DNA of 53,388 nt, taken from positions 1 to 53,388 of IMG/VR virus record IMGVR_UViG_3300048924_000228. One strand, given 5' to 3'. The notes beneath the pieces were generated by a model that was not told where the DNA came from, did no database searches, and saw nothing but the letters and a program-made list of their open reading frames with translations. Made by a program: the position numbers and the translations under genes. Positions 7,522 to 16,135 of this stretch are shown piece by piece (position 1 is the stretch's first letter; the number at the start of each line of letters is the position of its first letter). This DNA comes from a virus.

Positions 7522-9671
7522 CAGCCGGTAAACTGCACGTTGAGCTTGTGCCCATCGCGCATCCCCTCGTTCAACGCCTCGAACATGTCGCGGACCTGGT
7601 CGCGCCCCCACATGAAGCCCTGCATGACGATCGTCGGGCCGCCTGAGGAGTTTCCCTTCGACGCGCCGGCGTTTCCGCCGCGGTTCGGCGTGATGTCGAT
7701 CTGCTCGCCCGGCTCGACCATCGCCTGAAACATCTTGCTGTCACCGCCGCCGACGCCGCCCGGAACGGTCATCGACAAGCCGTCCTTGAAGCCGGTCGGG
7801 ACGGACTGACTCTTGATTTTTGCAACCAGGGAGGCGCCCTGAGCCAGCACCGCCGCCATCGCCGCGATGTTCGCGGGGAAAGGCAATTCAAGCGCCTTCG
7901 CTGCTCCTGTATACATCGAGATCGTGCCCTGGATGACACCGAAGACCTGAGCGGCCTTTGCCATTGCAGAGCCCTCTTTGCCAAACGATGCTGCGATCGT
8001 CGCGAAGCTCCCGGCCATTGACGCGCCAGCCACATTCCACGCAGTTCCGGCGCTTTCTGCCGTCTTCTGCATGGCCTGCTGATAGGTCTCGGCGCTGATC
8101 CTGCCGTTGTCGAACAGAAGCTGGATCTTCTGCAACTCGAGCTGATAGGTCTGCGATGGCGTCAGGTTCGACTGCGTCATTTGGAGACCGGCCATCGTCA
8201 TTGCGAGGCCGCTAGCAGACATCTTCACTTCGTCCAGCTTGAGACGCTGAGCATCGCTTATCGTCGTATGGTTTGCCGTCGCAATGGCGAGAGCTTGATA
8301 TTCAATCTTTAGAGCCTCAGCCGTGCCGACAGCCTGGCCAAATCCGCCTATCTCAGCATTCTGAGCGGCCAGGGATTTGTTCTGGCTATCGAGGTACTGG
8401 TCGACCGCCGTCTTTCCTGCCATCGCCTGATAGTTGAAGTCCTTTTGGGATTTTCCGGCGCCGTCGGTTCCTTCCTTAAGTTTGCCAAGATCAGCGGTGA
8501 GCGCAGACAGGTCAAGACCGAGGCCTTTCAGCGCCGTACTAAGTACGCCCGCCCCATCCGGCACCTTTGTTGCTACATACGAAGCAATCTCGCCGATCTT
8601 CTCCTTCAGAGTGTCGAAATTGCCGGTTGCGATAGCAACCACACCGGCCATGATCAGAATGCCCTTCAGAGAAAGGCTACGGACAGCTTCAAAAGCCGCC
8701 ATGATAATCCCGGTGGCTTGGATCGCGCGCGCAAGACCAACGAAGGCTATTCCCATACTGATAACGGTTGAAGTGATCTGCGCGGCTACGAACACGGCAC
8801 CGAGCTGAAGAACGATCTTGAAGTTATCAGCGACCAGAAGCATGCCGCGCGCGAGGCCCTCAAACGCAGTCTTAAGAAATGACAATTTCGACGCCTGCTT
8901 ATCGGCATTGCTCGCGCCAGCGAGCATACGATCGGCGAACTGCTGGAGCGCCGGCAGTAGGAATGCCGTCAGCTTGACGATGACGCCGTCCTTGGCCGCG
9001 CCGAGCATGGTCAGCGTGTCGCGAAATTTCTCTGCGGCGGCAGCCGTCGGCCCGTCGATAACGACGCCGAATTTCTGCGCGTTGTCGATCATCCCCTGGA
9101 TGCCGTCGCGCCCCGCGTTCAATAGCGGGATCAGGTCCGCACCCGATTTACCGAAGATCGCCATGGCAGCAGCTGTCTTGCCGGCGCCGTCCTTCAGCCC
9201 AGAGAACTTATCCGCGAGCGATAACAATACGTCCTGCGTCGGCAGGAGCTTGCCGTTGGCATCCTTGACGTTAACGCCGAGCGCACGGAAGGCATTGGCA
9301 GCTTCCGACGTCGGCTTCCCCGCCGCCTCGACCATGTTCTTGGAAAGTTTGCCCACGCCGACGCCGAGCTGCTCCATGCTCACATCGGATAGGTCTGCCG
9401 CAAGCTTCAGCGCCGAGAGTTGCTCGACGGGGATGCCGATCTTCTGGGACTGCTTGTTGAGCTCGTCCATTGACTTCAGGGTATTGTTGATCCCCAAGGC
9501 GACGGCACCATAGGCAGCCGTGATCGCGGCACCGATGATGGCTCCGGTGGCAGCGATGTCACTAGCAAACTGCCCAAGCTTCGTGCGCGAGTCGTCGAGG
9601 CCCTTATCGAGCGCTGCAGTATCGGCGCCGAGGACTACGCGAAGCGCGCCGATGATGGAGGATCCAGCCAA
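7521..9671 (-). CDS. Tail tape measure protein
   Basis: 716 residues with a TTG start at 9671, 12 nt after the frameshifted chaperone stop and preceded by an AAGG element. The N-terminal 250 residues are a helical tape-measure domain (VVLGADTAALDKGLD; PVEQLSALKLAAD; AMAIFGKSGADLIPLLNAG). Hydrophobic helices occupy about residues 280-345 and 560-610, suited to membrane insertion during DNA ejection. The last 60 residues are Gly-rich with VEPGEQIDITPNRGG, typical of this family. At roughly 0.15 nm per residue the tail would be about 105 nm long. Scaffolds tail-tube polymerisation with the two chaperones encoded just upstream. Confidence 0.9.
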   Translation of the reverse strand: MAGSSIIGALRVVLGADTAALDKGLDDSRTKLGQFASDIAATGAIIGAAITAAYGAVALGINNTLKSMDELNKQSQKIGIPVEQLSALKLAADLSDVSMEQLGVGVGKLSKNMVEAAGKPTSEAANAFRALGVNVKDANGKLLPTQDVLLSLADKFSGLKDGAGKTAAAMAIFGKSGADLIPLLNAGRDGIQGMIDNAQKFGVVIDGPTAAAAEKFRDTLTMLGAAKDGVIVKLTAFLLPALQQFADRMLAGASNADKQASKLSFLKTAFEGLARGMLLVADNFKIVLQLGAVFVAAQITSTVISMGIAFVGLARAIQATGIIMAAFEAVRSLSLKGILIMAGVVAIATGNFDTLKEKIGEIASYVATKVPDGAGVLSTALKGLGLDLSALTADLGKLKEGTDGAGKSQKDFNYQAMAGKTAVDQYLDSQNKSLAAQNAEIGGFGQAVGTAEALKIEYQALAIATANHTTISDAQRLKLDEVKMSASGLAMTMAGLQMTQSNLTPSQTYQLELQKIQLLFDNGRISAETYQQAMQKTAESAGTAWNVAGASMAGSFATIAASFGKEGSAMAKAAQVFGVIQGTISMYTGAAKALELPFPANIAAMAAVLAQGASLVAKIKSQSVPTGFKDGLSMTVPGGVGGGDSKMFQAMVEPGEQIDITPNRGGNAGASKGNSSGGPTIVMQGFMWGRDQVRDMFEALNEGMRDGHKLNVQFTG

Positions 9672-9682
9672 TCTCTATACCC

Positions 9683-10359
9683 TTAGTTCGGCTTGCCTTT
9701 GACCTCGCCGCCGAGCAGCACGGTCCATTGCTTGGCGATGGCCAACATTTCGTCAGGAGATTGAGCCGCTTTGCGCGAACGTACTTGCAGCGCGCGCAGC
9801 TTCGGAAACGTCTTGAAACGCGGCATGGCGGCCGTGTACCAGGCAAGCCAGGCCCGCTCATTGTGCTCGCGGTTCAATTGAGCCTGCTTGCCCGCAAAGA
9901 TCACGGACAACTCCCGCGGAGTCTTCGACCAGAAATCGTCAGGGTTGAGCCCGACTGAAATCCATTGTTTCAGGAGTCCGAGCCAGTCCCACTTTTCTTC
10001 TGGCCCGGCCCCCGAGGGGGGGTAGGAGTCGCAGCGCCTCCCGGCGAAGCTTCCGCGAATGCTCCGACGAAGGCGACCGTCACGGCGTCGAGCGCCTCTT
10101 TCGGCCTGACCTTGGAGATGATTGAGCCGACGTCATCGAGCGTAAATTCGATCCCCTTGCTGTCGATCATCCCGGCCCATAAAAGCGATCTCAGCATCTT
10201 CATGCTGAATTGCTCCTCGTCCTGGAGCACGGTCTTGATAGTGCCAATCTTCATCTCCGTCGCCTCTTCGAGGCGATAGAGAGCCTCGACGGAATAGGAG
10301 AGAACGATCGTCTCGTCGCCGGCCTTCAGGATGGCCTCGCCCTTCAAAGGATTCCCCAT
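9683..10359 (-). CDS. Tail assembly chaperone, long form made by -1 frameshift (G-T type)
   Basis: Reading the short chaperone frame to the C-run at 10021-10015 and then shifting -1 gives one open frame of about 225 residues ending at 9683. The extension reads SGAGPEEKWDWLGLL, then NPDDFWSKTPRELSVIFAGK, the conserved ending of tail-assembly chaperones of gene-transfer-agent and HK97-like phages. Without the shift, the 3' frame would need a TTG start at 9910 and would lose that conserved WSKTPREL part, so the fusion is the better model. The long form is expected to tether tape measure to tail-tube subunits and is absent from the mature virion. Confidence 0.75.
9970..10359 (-). CDS. Tail assembly chaperone, short form (G type)
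   Basis: 129 residues starting MGNPLKGEAILKAGDETIVL with LEEATEMKIG, matching the GTA-gp10/tail chaperone family. The final about 15 residues after the slippery run (RGPGQKKSGTG) are low complexity and are replaced in the frameshift product. It starts 3 nt after the tail-tube gene ends. Works with the long form during tail assembly and is made in excess. Confidence 0.8.
   Translation of the reverse strand: MGNPLKGEAILKAGDETIVLSYSVEALYRLEEATEMKIGTIKTVLQDEEQFSMKMLRSLLWAGMIDSKGIEFTLDDVGSIISKVRPKEALDAVTVAFVGAFAEASPGGAATPTPPRGPGQKKSGTGSDS
10015..10021 (-). promoter_or_regulatory. -1 programmed frameshift site in tail chaperone genes
   Basis: On the minus strand the coding sequence contains seven C residues followed by T (10022-10015). 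In the zero frame the codons are ACC CCC CCT. Tandem slippage of the proline tRNAs by one base onto CCC CCC keeps perfect pairing and enters the frame that encodes the conserved chaperone extension. A G-rich stretch (CGGGGGCCGGG) follows at once and could help pausing. Confidence 0.75.
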
Positions 10360-10362
10360 GAC

Positions 10363-10797
10363 TTACGCCTGCACCAGGGTTGGCTTGCCGGTGACCTTGA
10401 AGGTGACCGAGGCGCTCATCTTGTCGTCGATCGGAGCGTCGGGTTCGAATCCCGTCAAAATCGCAGAGAACGAGAAGTAGGAGCCATCCGGGAACGCAAT
10501 CACACGGTCGATCGCCGCCAAGGGACCGTCGATGTCAAACTCTGCCATCATGGCCGCGGCTGCGGCATTACCCGGCACGAAGTTGATGTCCATGCTGACT
10601 TCGCCGCCATCCTTGAGGCCCGCGATGAATTCGCGCCATGCATTGGGGCTCTGCTCGTGGGTCGCGTCGACCGTGTCGCGACTTAGGGCCGGCGGCGTGA
10701 TCCCAGTGACCTCCGGAAGCGTCGATAGAACTGCCGGCACAGCGCCGTTGCTGGATTTGAACAGCGTGCCATAGCCGATGCGAACGCCGGTGCTCAT
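10363..10797 (-). CDS. Major tail tube protein
   Basis: 144 residues of the phage tail-tube fold: MSTGVRIGYGTLFKSSNG, then EVTGITPPALSRDTVDATHEQSP around residues 28-50 and GGEVSMDINFVPG around 65-77, typical of lambda gpV/HK97-type tube subunits of this length. Forms the hexameric rings of the non-contractile tail. It lies between the gp10-like joining protein and the chaperones, as expected. Confidence 0.9.
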   Translation of the reverse strand: MSTGVRIGYGTLFKSSNGAVPAVLSTLPEVTGITPPALSRDTVDATHEQSPNAWREFIAGLKDGGEVSMDINFVPGNAAAAAMMAEFDIDGPLAAIDRVIAFPDGSYFSFSAILTGFEPDAPIDDKMSASVTFKVTGKPTLVQA

Positions 10798-10824
10798 TGT
10801 GATATTCTCCGTTTCAGGAATGGA

Positions 10825-11286
10825 TTATTTTCCGGCTGCCATCTTGGCCGCGAGCCGCTCGGCCTTCTTCGCCAAACGTTGGCGCGCCTTTTCGATTTGC
10901 TCCTCCAAGGAGGACCTAATACCGTCCAGCACCTTCATCACATTGCCGTCGAAAGCTGGCCGGAGATGCGGCTGCGCAGCCTGATGCGCGTTGCCGAACT
11001 CGGTCTGAACGCTCTTCGCCGCCGGGCCAGGCCCGATGTACACCTCGACGTCGCTCTCTTTACTGTTCTGGCTCTTCTGCCGGCGCGAAAGCTTCGTGCC
11101 GACGGTATAGGATTCCTTCAGTCCGCCCGTCAGGCGCGGCGCCAGCGCCTCGCCGGCATCCTTGATCGGCTGGCCCTGCTCCACCAGAACGCGCTTAAGC
11201 ACGTTCCGCGCGGTTGCCTTGGGAAGCTCCTGGAGCGCCTCATCGAGCTCAGCGAGGCCTTCTATTTTGAAAGTTTGCCGCGCCAT
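10825..11286 (-). CDS. HK97 gp10-like tail completion protein
   Basis: 153 residues. The N-terminus FKIEGLAELDEALQELPKATA, the RLTGGLKESYTVG segment and the EFGNAHQAAQPHLRPAFD segment are hallmarks of the HK97 gp10 family, which joins heads to tails. The last 35 residues form a basic, Lys/Arg/Ala-rich helix. Its start lies 25 nt inside the 3' end of the upstream small gene. Confidence 0.85.
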   Translation of the reverse strand: MARQTFKIEGLAELDEALQELPKATARNVLKRVLVEQGQPIKDAGEALAPRLTGGLKESYTVGTKLSRRQKSQNSKESDVEVYIGPGPAAKSVQTEFGNAHQAAQPHLRPAFDGNVMKVLDGIRSSLEEQIEKARQRLAKKAERLAAKMAAGK

Positions 11287-11459
11287 TTTCCGCTCTGAAA
11301 GCTGACGTGCCGAACAATGAATGCGGCGGTCGCCGCAGTGTCGACGCGCAATATCCCGAGATCATGGAAGAACTTGAGCACGCCGACATAGGCTCTCCAC
11401 CAGAACGGAAGTTTGATGGTGATAGTGATCGTCGCAAGCCAGTGGACCGGACCAGCCAT
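11262..11459 (-). CDS. Small protein in the tail-joining cluster
   Basis: 65 residues, hydrophobic and aromatic (KLPFWWRAYVGVLKFFHDLG near residues 17-36), ending in a basic tail. The ATG at 11459 overlaps the stop of the DUF3168 gene by one base (TGATG), so it is probably translated by re-initiation. No family recognised; its place between tail terminator and gp10 suggests a virion or assembly role. Confidence 0.6.
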   Translation of the reverse strand: MAGPVHWLATITITIKLPFWWRAYVGVLKFFHDLGILRVDTAATAAFIVRHVSFQSGKWRGKLSK

Positions 11460-11860
11460 CACAACTCCTCATGATGCAAGAAATAGTCCCTGCTCACGCC
11501 ATAGAGCTGCACGACGTCGTCATACTGCTCTCGCTCGTCGGCGCAGAACGCGCCTTGGATGAAGACCGATGGATTGCCCACAGCGCCCGTAAACCCGCTC
11601 AGGCAGTCCTTGACGCGGTTCGCGAGCACTGTGGCGGCGTCGGCCGCTGGCGCCCATGCATCGATCTGCATGCGCGAGCGCGCGTATCCTGTGGCGCCTT
11701 CCATCTTGTAATCGGTATCTCCGGAGATCCGCGTATAGACTACGCTAGCGACCTTCACGCCCTGCGGCAGCCGGATCGGATAGACGTTGGTCCCAACCAA
11801 GGCCGAGACACCAGCATCGCCCAGCAACAAAGAACGCAGTGCCGGGCGAATGTCCTTCAT
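11459..11860 (-). CDS. Tail terminator (DUF3168 family)
   Basis: 133 residues with the DUF3168 pattern: RPALRSLLLGDAGVSALVG at the start, VYPIRLPQGVKVASVVYTRIS in the middle, then RSRMQIDAWAP and ANRVKDCLSGF. Members cap the tail tube and form the interface to the head (lambda gpU role). Starts 3 nt after the upstream gene and is coupled to the small gene downstream. Confidence 0.85.
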   Translation of the reverse strand: MKDIRPALRSLLLGDAGVSALVGTNVYPIRLPQGVKVASVVYTRISGDTDYKMEGATGYARSRMQIDAWAPAADAATVLANRVKDCLSGFTGAVGNPSVFIQGAFCADEREQYDDVVQLYGVSRDYFLHHEEL

Positions 11861-11863
11861 GGC

Positions 11864-12271
11864 TTACGCCGAGACGCCCGAATAGCCGAACAGCAGCTTC
11901 ATGCTGGTGGTCGACTTGGCAATGCCGATGATGTCGAAATATTCACCGGTTCCGACATCCGCGATCGGACAAATCCCACCGGCGACGCCGCTCAGATAGT
12001 AGGTCACACCGGCCGTAAACGCGGCGTTGAAGGTGATGTCTCCACCCTTCTGCACGCTGATCCGCTGGTTTGCCGAAGCACCGTTCAGGGAAATGGCTTT
12101 TGCGTCGCGCGCAAGCGCCGTTGCCGAGTCCGCGTCAGCGAGCCACCAGAAGCCATCGGCCGCCTTATAGAGCGCCTTGCCGGCGGCGATGGTTTCGCCC
12201 GCGATGCCGTCTTCGATGATCGCGCCAGCACCCGGCAGAACGCTTGCGGCAGTTACGGAGATATCAACCAT
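11864..12271 (-). CDS. Putative head decoration or minor virion protein
   Basis: 135 residues, beta-rich and Ala/Gly-rich: DISVTAASVLPGAGAIIEDG at the start, then AGKALYKAADGFWWLADADS and a YFDIIGIAKSTTSMKLLFGY end. The first half resembles capsid-decoration-like proteins that begin with this DISVTA pattern. A conserved partner of head-tail joining genes but without an assigned function; it lies between head closure and tail terminator genes. Confidence 0.5.
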   Translation of the reverse strand: MVDISVTAASVLPGAGAIIEDGIAGETIAAGKALYKAADGFWWLADADSATALARDAKAISLNGASANQRISVQKGGDITFNAAFTAGVTYYLSGVAGGICPIADVGTGEYFDIIGIAKSTTSMKLLFGYSGVSA

Positions 12272-12299
12272 GGCCTGAAGTCCTTTCGGTGATGAGAAT

Positions 12300-12686
12300 T
12301 TACGTCGTGGTTACGTCGGCGCGCCGGAGCGTCTTGATCGAGAGGTCAACCTGCCGCCCGACTTCATCAGGAGAAACGATGTCGTAGACGAGAGACCATG
12401 TCGGGCTCTGCACATTCGCCGCGATGCCGTCGACCGGATAAATGATGCGGTCGCCGGGCGCGAGCGGGCGCGAGGCGGACGGGATTTCGTGAAAGCGTAT
12501 CGTGAAGGTGGTCTCTTGGTTGGCCACCTTCTCAGGCTCTGCGAACTTCTCGGCGCCTTTTGTTGGGGCGACGAACGCAAAGCACTTGTACGCAATATCG
12601 GACCATGTCTCGACCGGCTCGCCGGATCCCGACTGCGTAATCGATTTCCGCTGGATTATGATCTGACGATCGTAGCGACGCTGCAT
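12300..12686 (-). CDS. Head-tail adaptor / head closure protein (SPP1 gp16-like)
   Basis: 128 residues: RYDRQIIIQRKSITQSGSGE at the start and a GDRIIYPVDGIAANVQSPTW segment are typical of the phage head-tail joining family (Phage_H_T_join). It would form the ring below the connector that retains DNA. Its ATG shares a base with the upstream connector stop. Confidence 0.85.
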   Translation of the reverse strand: MQRRYDRQIIIQRKSITQSGSGEPVETWSDIAYKCFAFVAPTKGAEKFAEPEKVANQETTFTIRFHEIPSASRPLAPGDRIIYPVDGIAANVQSPTWSLVYDIVSPDEVGRQVDLSIKTLRRADVTTT

Positions 12687-13279
12687 CAGACGTTCATGGG
12701 TCGATAGGGAGACAAAAGCGCATCAACGGCGTTCGGCATCTTTTCGACCGTGACCCCGACGGCTGCGGCAGAGGGATTATCGAACCACTGCCGGATAAGT
12801 AGGAACATGGCCTGCCGTATATTGTCGGGAACGGTGCTGGTGAAATTCGGGTCAGAACCGCCGTTCGCATATCCTGCCTTGAAAACGACGCTGACTGCTG
12901 GACTCGTCGCATAGAGCGTCGGAGCCGTATAGCCAGAGATAAAGCGCACCGATGACTTCATGCCGGTCGAGATCAGGCCATAGTTGACAGGATCTATGGT
13001 CTGCTCAACGCCATCAGCATCGAGATATTTGACGCTTGTGATCGAGATTACCGGCCCCATCGAGAGCGGCAGTGTTCCGCAAACCTCATCGAAGGACTGA
13101 GACCACGTCTGCTCACACAACGACCGCTCAAGGATGGATTCAAAGTGCGACGTCGCCGCAGCGATCAGCCCGTCAATAAGCGTGTCTTTATCCGTGTAGC
13201 CAATATCGAGCGCCGCCTTTACTTCGGTGCGCGTGACCGGCTTGATCACCGGCGCCACTGTGCGGACGGGGTTGTACAT
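12686..13279 (-). CDS. gp6-like head-tail connector protein
   Basis: 197 residues with the gp6-like/connector pattern: VTRTEVKAALDIGYTDKDTL, then LIAAATSHFESILERSLCEQ and PDNIRQAMFLLIRQWFDNP. Binds under the portal dodecamer. Starts 2 nt after the collagen-like gene. Confidence 0.9.
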   Translation of the reverse strand: MYNPVRTVAPVIKPVTRTEVKAALDIGYTDKDTLIDGLIAAATSHFESILERSLCEQTWSQSFDEVCGTLPLSMGPVISITSVKYLDADGVEQTIDPVNYGLISTGMKSSVRFISGYTAPTLYATSPAVSVVFKAGYANGGSDPNFTSTVPDNIRQAMFLLIRQWFDNPSAAAVGVTVEKMPNAVDALLSPYRPMNV

Positions 13280-13281
13280 CG

Positions 13282-14430
13282 TTACCGATCAAGCTTTGAA
13301 AGGACCGGGTAGAGGTCGCACTCGACCGTCGACCCGTCTGCGTTGAGCGCCGAGAGCATACCCTCTCCGTCTATGGCTATCCTCTGGAGACCTGGACCGG
13401 CCGGCCCGCGCGGGCCTACACCACCACGCTCGCCGGGCTTGCCAGTCTTGCCCTGCATTGCAATCATCTTCCAACCAGCGCCCGGGCAGACGCCTGGAGC
13501 ATCATGGCGCGCGATGAATGCAGCACCGCTTAGCGCGACGATGTCTAGTTCGCGATAGTCCGTGACCGCTGCGTCGAAGGTATCCCGCACCCGCGGCGTC
13601 CTGCCGTCCAAGCCGTTCCGACCGGCGGCAGCCAGACAGACCCAATCATCGTGAGGCGGCTCGCGGCCCGTGTCCTTCACTGCCTGCCAGGTCGCGCCGG
13701 CATGGGTCACGACAGCACCCTCATAATGGACCTTGTCGGACCACTGCCGAGCAATCTCGATGCGGCCCGGTGCACCGGGATCGCCCTTGGCGCCCTTCTC
13801 GGCAGGCGGCAGCGCTGACACGGCCCGATCGACCTCGGCAGCGATCAAGGGAGCGACATCCTCGACAGTCACAGCCGGGCCCGGATCTCCGTCCTTACCG
13901 GGTTCGCCAGGCTCACCTTTTGCGCCGCGCTCGGCCGGCGGCAGTGCCGCCATCGCGCGGGAAACCTCAGCTTCTACCATTGGCGCCAAATCGGCCGGCG
14001 TCACGCTGATGCCAGGCTCACCCGGAGGACCAGGCGCACCTGGTTCGCCCTTCTCAGCCGGCGGTAGCGTCGCGACCGCGCGCGCCACTTCCGCAAAGAT
14101 CATGGGCGATACGTCGTCAAGAGTGACGCTCGCGCCGTCGGCGGCCTTCGGAAGCGCTGCGACCGCGGCGGCCACCACACCATCAACCAGCGTAGCGATC
14201 TGCTCGATGGCCACGCTCGCACCAGGCGCGCCAGGCTCACCATCCTTTATCGACGCCAGACGCTCGGTTACCGCGCGCTCCAAATTGGACATGCGCAGTT
14301 CCCGCTCGGCCTCGCCGCGGCGCAGATCGGCCACCACGGCATCAATGCGAAGGCTGGCCTCGCGCTCAATTTGTCCGGCAACTGCGCCGAGCTCTTCAGC
14401 GAGCAGCTCAAGCGGAGATTTGTCGGGCAT
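13282..14430 (-). CDS. Collagen-like fibre protein with a chitin-binding-like module
   Basis: 382 residues. Four blocks of Gly-X-Y triplets (GEPGAPG, GEPGAPGPPGEPG, GAKGEPGEPGKDGDPGP, GAKGDPGAPG) alternate with about 35-residue helical spacers containing AEV.RA.A.LPPAE, itself an imperfect repeat of about 50 residues. After residue 215 comes a CBM5/12-like module (IARQWSDKVHYEGAVVTHAG, then ATWQAVKDTGREPP with aromatic residues), then a final GKTGKPGERGGVGPRGPAG block and a small C-terminal cap. Lies between portal and connector and overlaps the portal 3' end by 23 nt, which suggests a neck or head fibre. The function is inferred. Confidence 0.75.
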   Translation of the reverse strand: MPDKSPLELLAEELGAVAGQIEREASLRIDAVVADLRRGEAERELRMSNLERAVTERLASIKDGEPGAPGASVAIEQIATLVDGVVAAAVAALPKAADGASVTLDDVSPMIFAEVARAVATLPPAEKGEPGAPGPPGEPGISVTPADLAPMVEAEVSRAMAALPPAERGAKGEPGEPGKDGDPGPAVTVEDVAPLIAAEVDRAVSALPPAEKGAKGDPGAPGRIEIARQWSDKVHYEGAVVTHAGATWQAVKDTGREPPHDDWVCLAAAGRNGLDGRTPRVRDTFDAAVTDYRELDIVALSGAAFIARHDAPGVCPGAGWKMIAMQGKTGKPGERGGVGPRGPAGPGLQRIAIDGEGMLSALNADGSTVECDLYPVLSKLDR

Positions 14431-15790
14431 GCGCTATCCTGGATGTCCGAAAGGCCTGAACAGCCTTGGCGGCGTCTTCCGCAGGCTGGTCCGCGGCGTC
14501 GTCCGTATTGTCCGACGCCGCCGGGGCGGGCGCAGGCGATGGGCTTGCAGATTGCGTCTTGCCGGCCATGCTGAGCGGAATGTCCTGCATCTGTACGAGA
14601 AGCTCGCCGCCGCCAGGAACCTTCGGAAGGTCCATGAAGGCACGCGCCTCGTCCGGCGTTAGGACTCGCTTCGTGCCGTTGGACAGAGCCTCGAGCATTT
14701 CCTTGAACGACGACCGCAGCAATGCATTGGTGTCCAGCTCGAGGTATTCTTCCGGGAAACCCTTCAGGCTGAACAACTGACCGAAGGCTTCCTCGATATG
14801 GTTGAGCGCGAAGCCGAGCCCCATCGCTTTCCACGACGACATCAGCGCTTCGGTCGAAGCGAATGGCGTCCCGCCGATTCCAAGGATCTGAAGCGGCATC
14901 CGGAAGGCGAGAGCAACGTTTTGCTCTGTCATCTTCAGAAGCTCGGCAAGCTCTCCCTGCTGGGCCGTCACGGTCACCGGTTTGGCCTTCAGACCCCACG
15001 CAAGGATCGGCGTGCCACCGGCGCCCTCACCCTTGGTCTGCTCGTCCCATCGCTCGCGTAGTTCCTTCGTCTGCGGCGCCGTCAACTGCTGATCGGTCTC
15101 CAACATGAAGGAAGGCCGCGCTGCATTAAGATAAAAGGTAACCTGCTGGTTCAGCGCCGCGCCAGACATCGCCAGATCAAGCGCCGCGGCAAGAATCGGG
15201 CTTTCGCCCTTGAGCGGGTGACGCGGCGTGTGCAGGCGAATGTGAAGAACGTCGCGCGCCGGGATCGGATAGGACAGGTCGAAGCGCCGCTCAACGATCT
15301 CATTGCCGCCAAGACCATAGAAAATTGAGCCGTCGACCGCGATATACGGGCAGCCGTGGCGCATCCAGTGCAATTCCGAAATCTCGCCGCGATCATTGCG
15401 GATCGCCAGACCGAAAGCCTCGCCCTTCTCATATACGCGGCGAGTCATATTCAAAAGCAGATCCGAAATCGACTGATAGTCGTTCGGCTTGCGCAAGATG
15501 CGATAGAGGGCCGATGTCGTGACGGCCTCTCGGCCTCCCTCCGGAAGTGACCTCCAATGAGCACCAGGACACATCGCAACGGTCTGCGAGTAAGCCGAGA
15601 TACAAGCCTCGACCATCGCCCCAGCCTGCCCATTGGACTGGAGCGAATAGCCCATCTGCCACCAGTTCATGAACTGGCCGGCCTTAGCAGATAGCCAGCC
15701 GTCCGAAAGCGAGTACGGGCCGGGCCTGTACTCGCCTTCGGCGGCCTTCCGGACGGAAGGCGCAGGAACTGATGGCACAGAGACGGCCAT
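14408..15790 (-). CDS. Portal protein (HK97 family)
   Basis: 460 residues of the HK97-type portal family. VEACISAYSQTVAMCPGAHW, LYRILRKPNDYQSISDLLLN, ISELHWMRHGCPYIAV and LAFRMPLQILGIGGTPFAST give the usual clip, stem and crown landmarks. The last 40 residues are Ala/Pro-rich and variable. The dodecamer forms the DNA entry vertex. In most HK97-like phages portal lies directly after the large terminase; here it follows the capsid gene and four small genes. Confidence 0.93.
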   Translation of the reverse strand: MAVSVPSVPAPSVRKAAEGEYRPGPYSLSDGWLSAKAGQFMNWWQMGYSLQSNGQAGAMVEACISAYSQTVAMCPGAHWRSLPEGGREAVTTSALYRILRKPNDYQSISDLLLNMTRRVYEKGEAFGLAIRNDRGEISELHWMRHGCPYIAVDGSIFYGLGGNEIVERRFDLSYPIPARDVLHIRLHTPRHPLKGESPILAAALDLAMSGAALNQQVTFYLNAARPSFMLETDQQLTAPQTKELRERWDEQTKGEGAGGTPILAWGLKAKPVTVTAQQGELAELLKMTEQNVALAFRMPLQILGIGGTPFASTEALMSSWKAMGLGFALNHIEEAFGQLFSLKGFPEEYLELDTNALLRSSFKEMLEALSNGTKRVLTPDEARAFMDLPKVPGGGELLVQMQDIPLSMAGKTQSASPSPAPAPAASDNTDDAADQPAEDAAKAVQAFRTSRIAHARQISA

Positions 15791-15793
15791 CTG

Positions 15794-16093
15794 CTACTTG
15801 GTTTCGCCCACGGGACTGGGCTTGGCAAGGGTAGCCTCGTCCACCGGCTTTTCTGCCGGCTTCTGCTCAACCTTATCTACCGGCTTAACCGGTTCCGGCT
15901 TGCCGGCGTTCGCCGCTGCGACATTACCGTTCGCAATCGCGCCGCCGCCGAGAGTCTCCGGATTCCCGTCACCATCGATAGCGACGCGGAGACCGTTCTT
16001 GCTGAAAAGGACACCGTCCTTCTTCTCGACATCGGCAGGATCAGCATAGGTGCCGTCCTGGAGTAGGTAGAAACCCTTCATCTCGTCTTTCAT
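15794..16093 (-). CDS. Small paralogous protein A upstream of portal
   Basis: 99 residues with ATG at 16093. The first 45 residues (GFYLLQDGTYADPADVEKKD, then KNGLRVAIDGDG) match the neighbouring gene's first 40 residues in pattern and spacing. The second half is Lys/Pro/Glu-rich low complexity (KPEPVKPVDKVEQKPAEKPV). Probably a small virion-associated or capsid-assembly protein; no known family recognised. Confidence 0.65.
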   Translation of the reverse strand: MKDEMKGFYLLQDGTYADPADVEKKDGVLFSKNGLRVAIDGDGNPETLGGGAIANGNVAAANAGKPEPVKPVDKVEQKPAEKPVDEATLAKPSPVGETK

Positions 16094-16135
16094 AGAAATA
16101 GTCCTTCCGTGCGCGTGACGCCCCAACGGTGATGC

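Noticed and set aside
6262-7611. Longer start for the distal tail protein
   Set aside because: The extra 30 codons lie within the tape-measure gene; the ATG at 7521 gives the usual ATGA coupling.
13733-14662. Plus-strand frame of 309 codons opposite the collagen-like gene
   Set aside because: It mirrors the Gly-X-Y repeats of the minus-strand gene and has no domain of its own.
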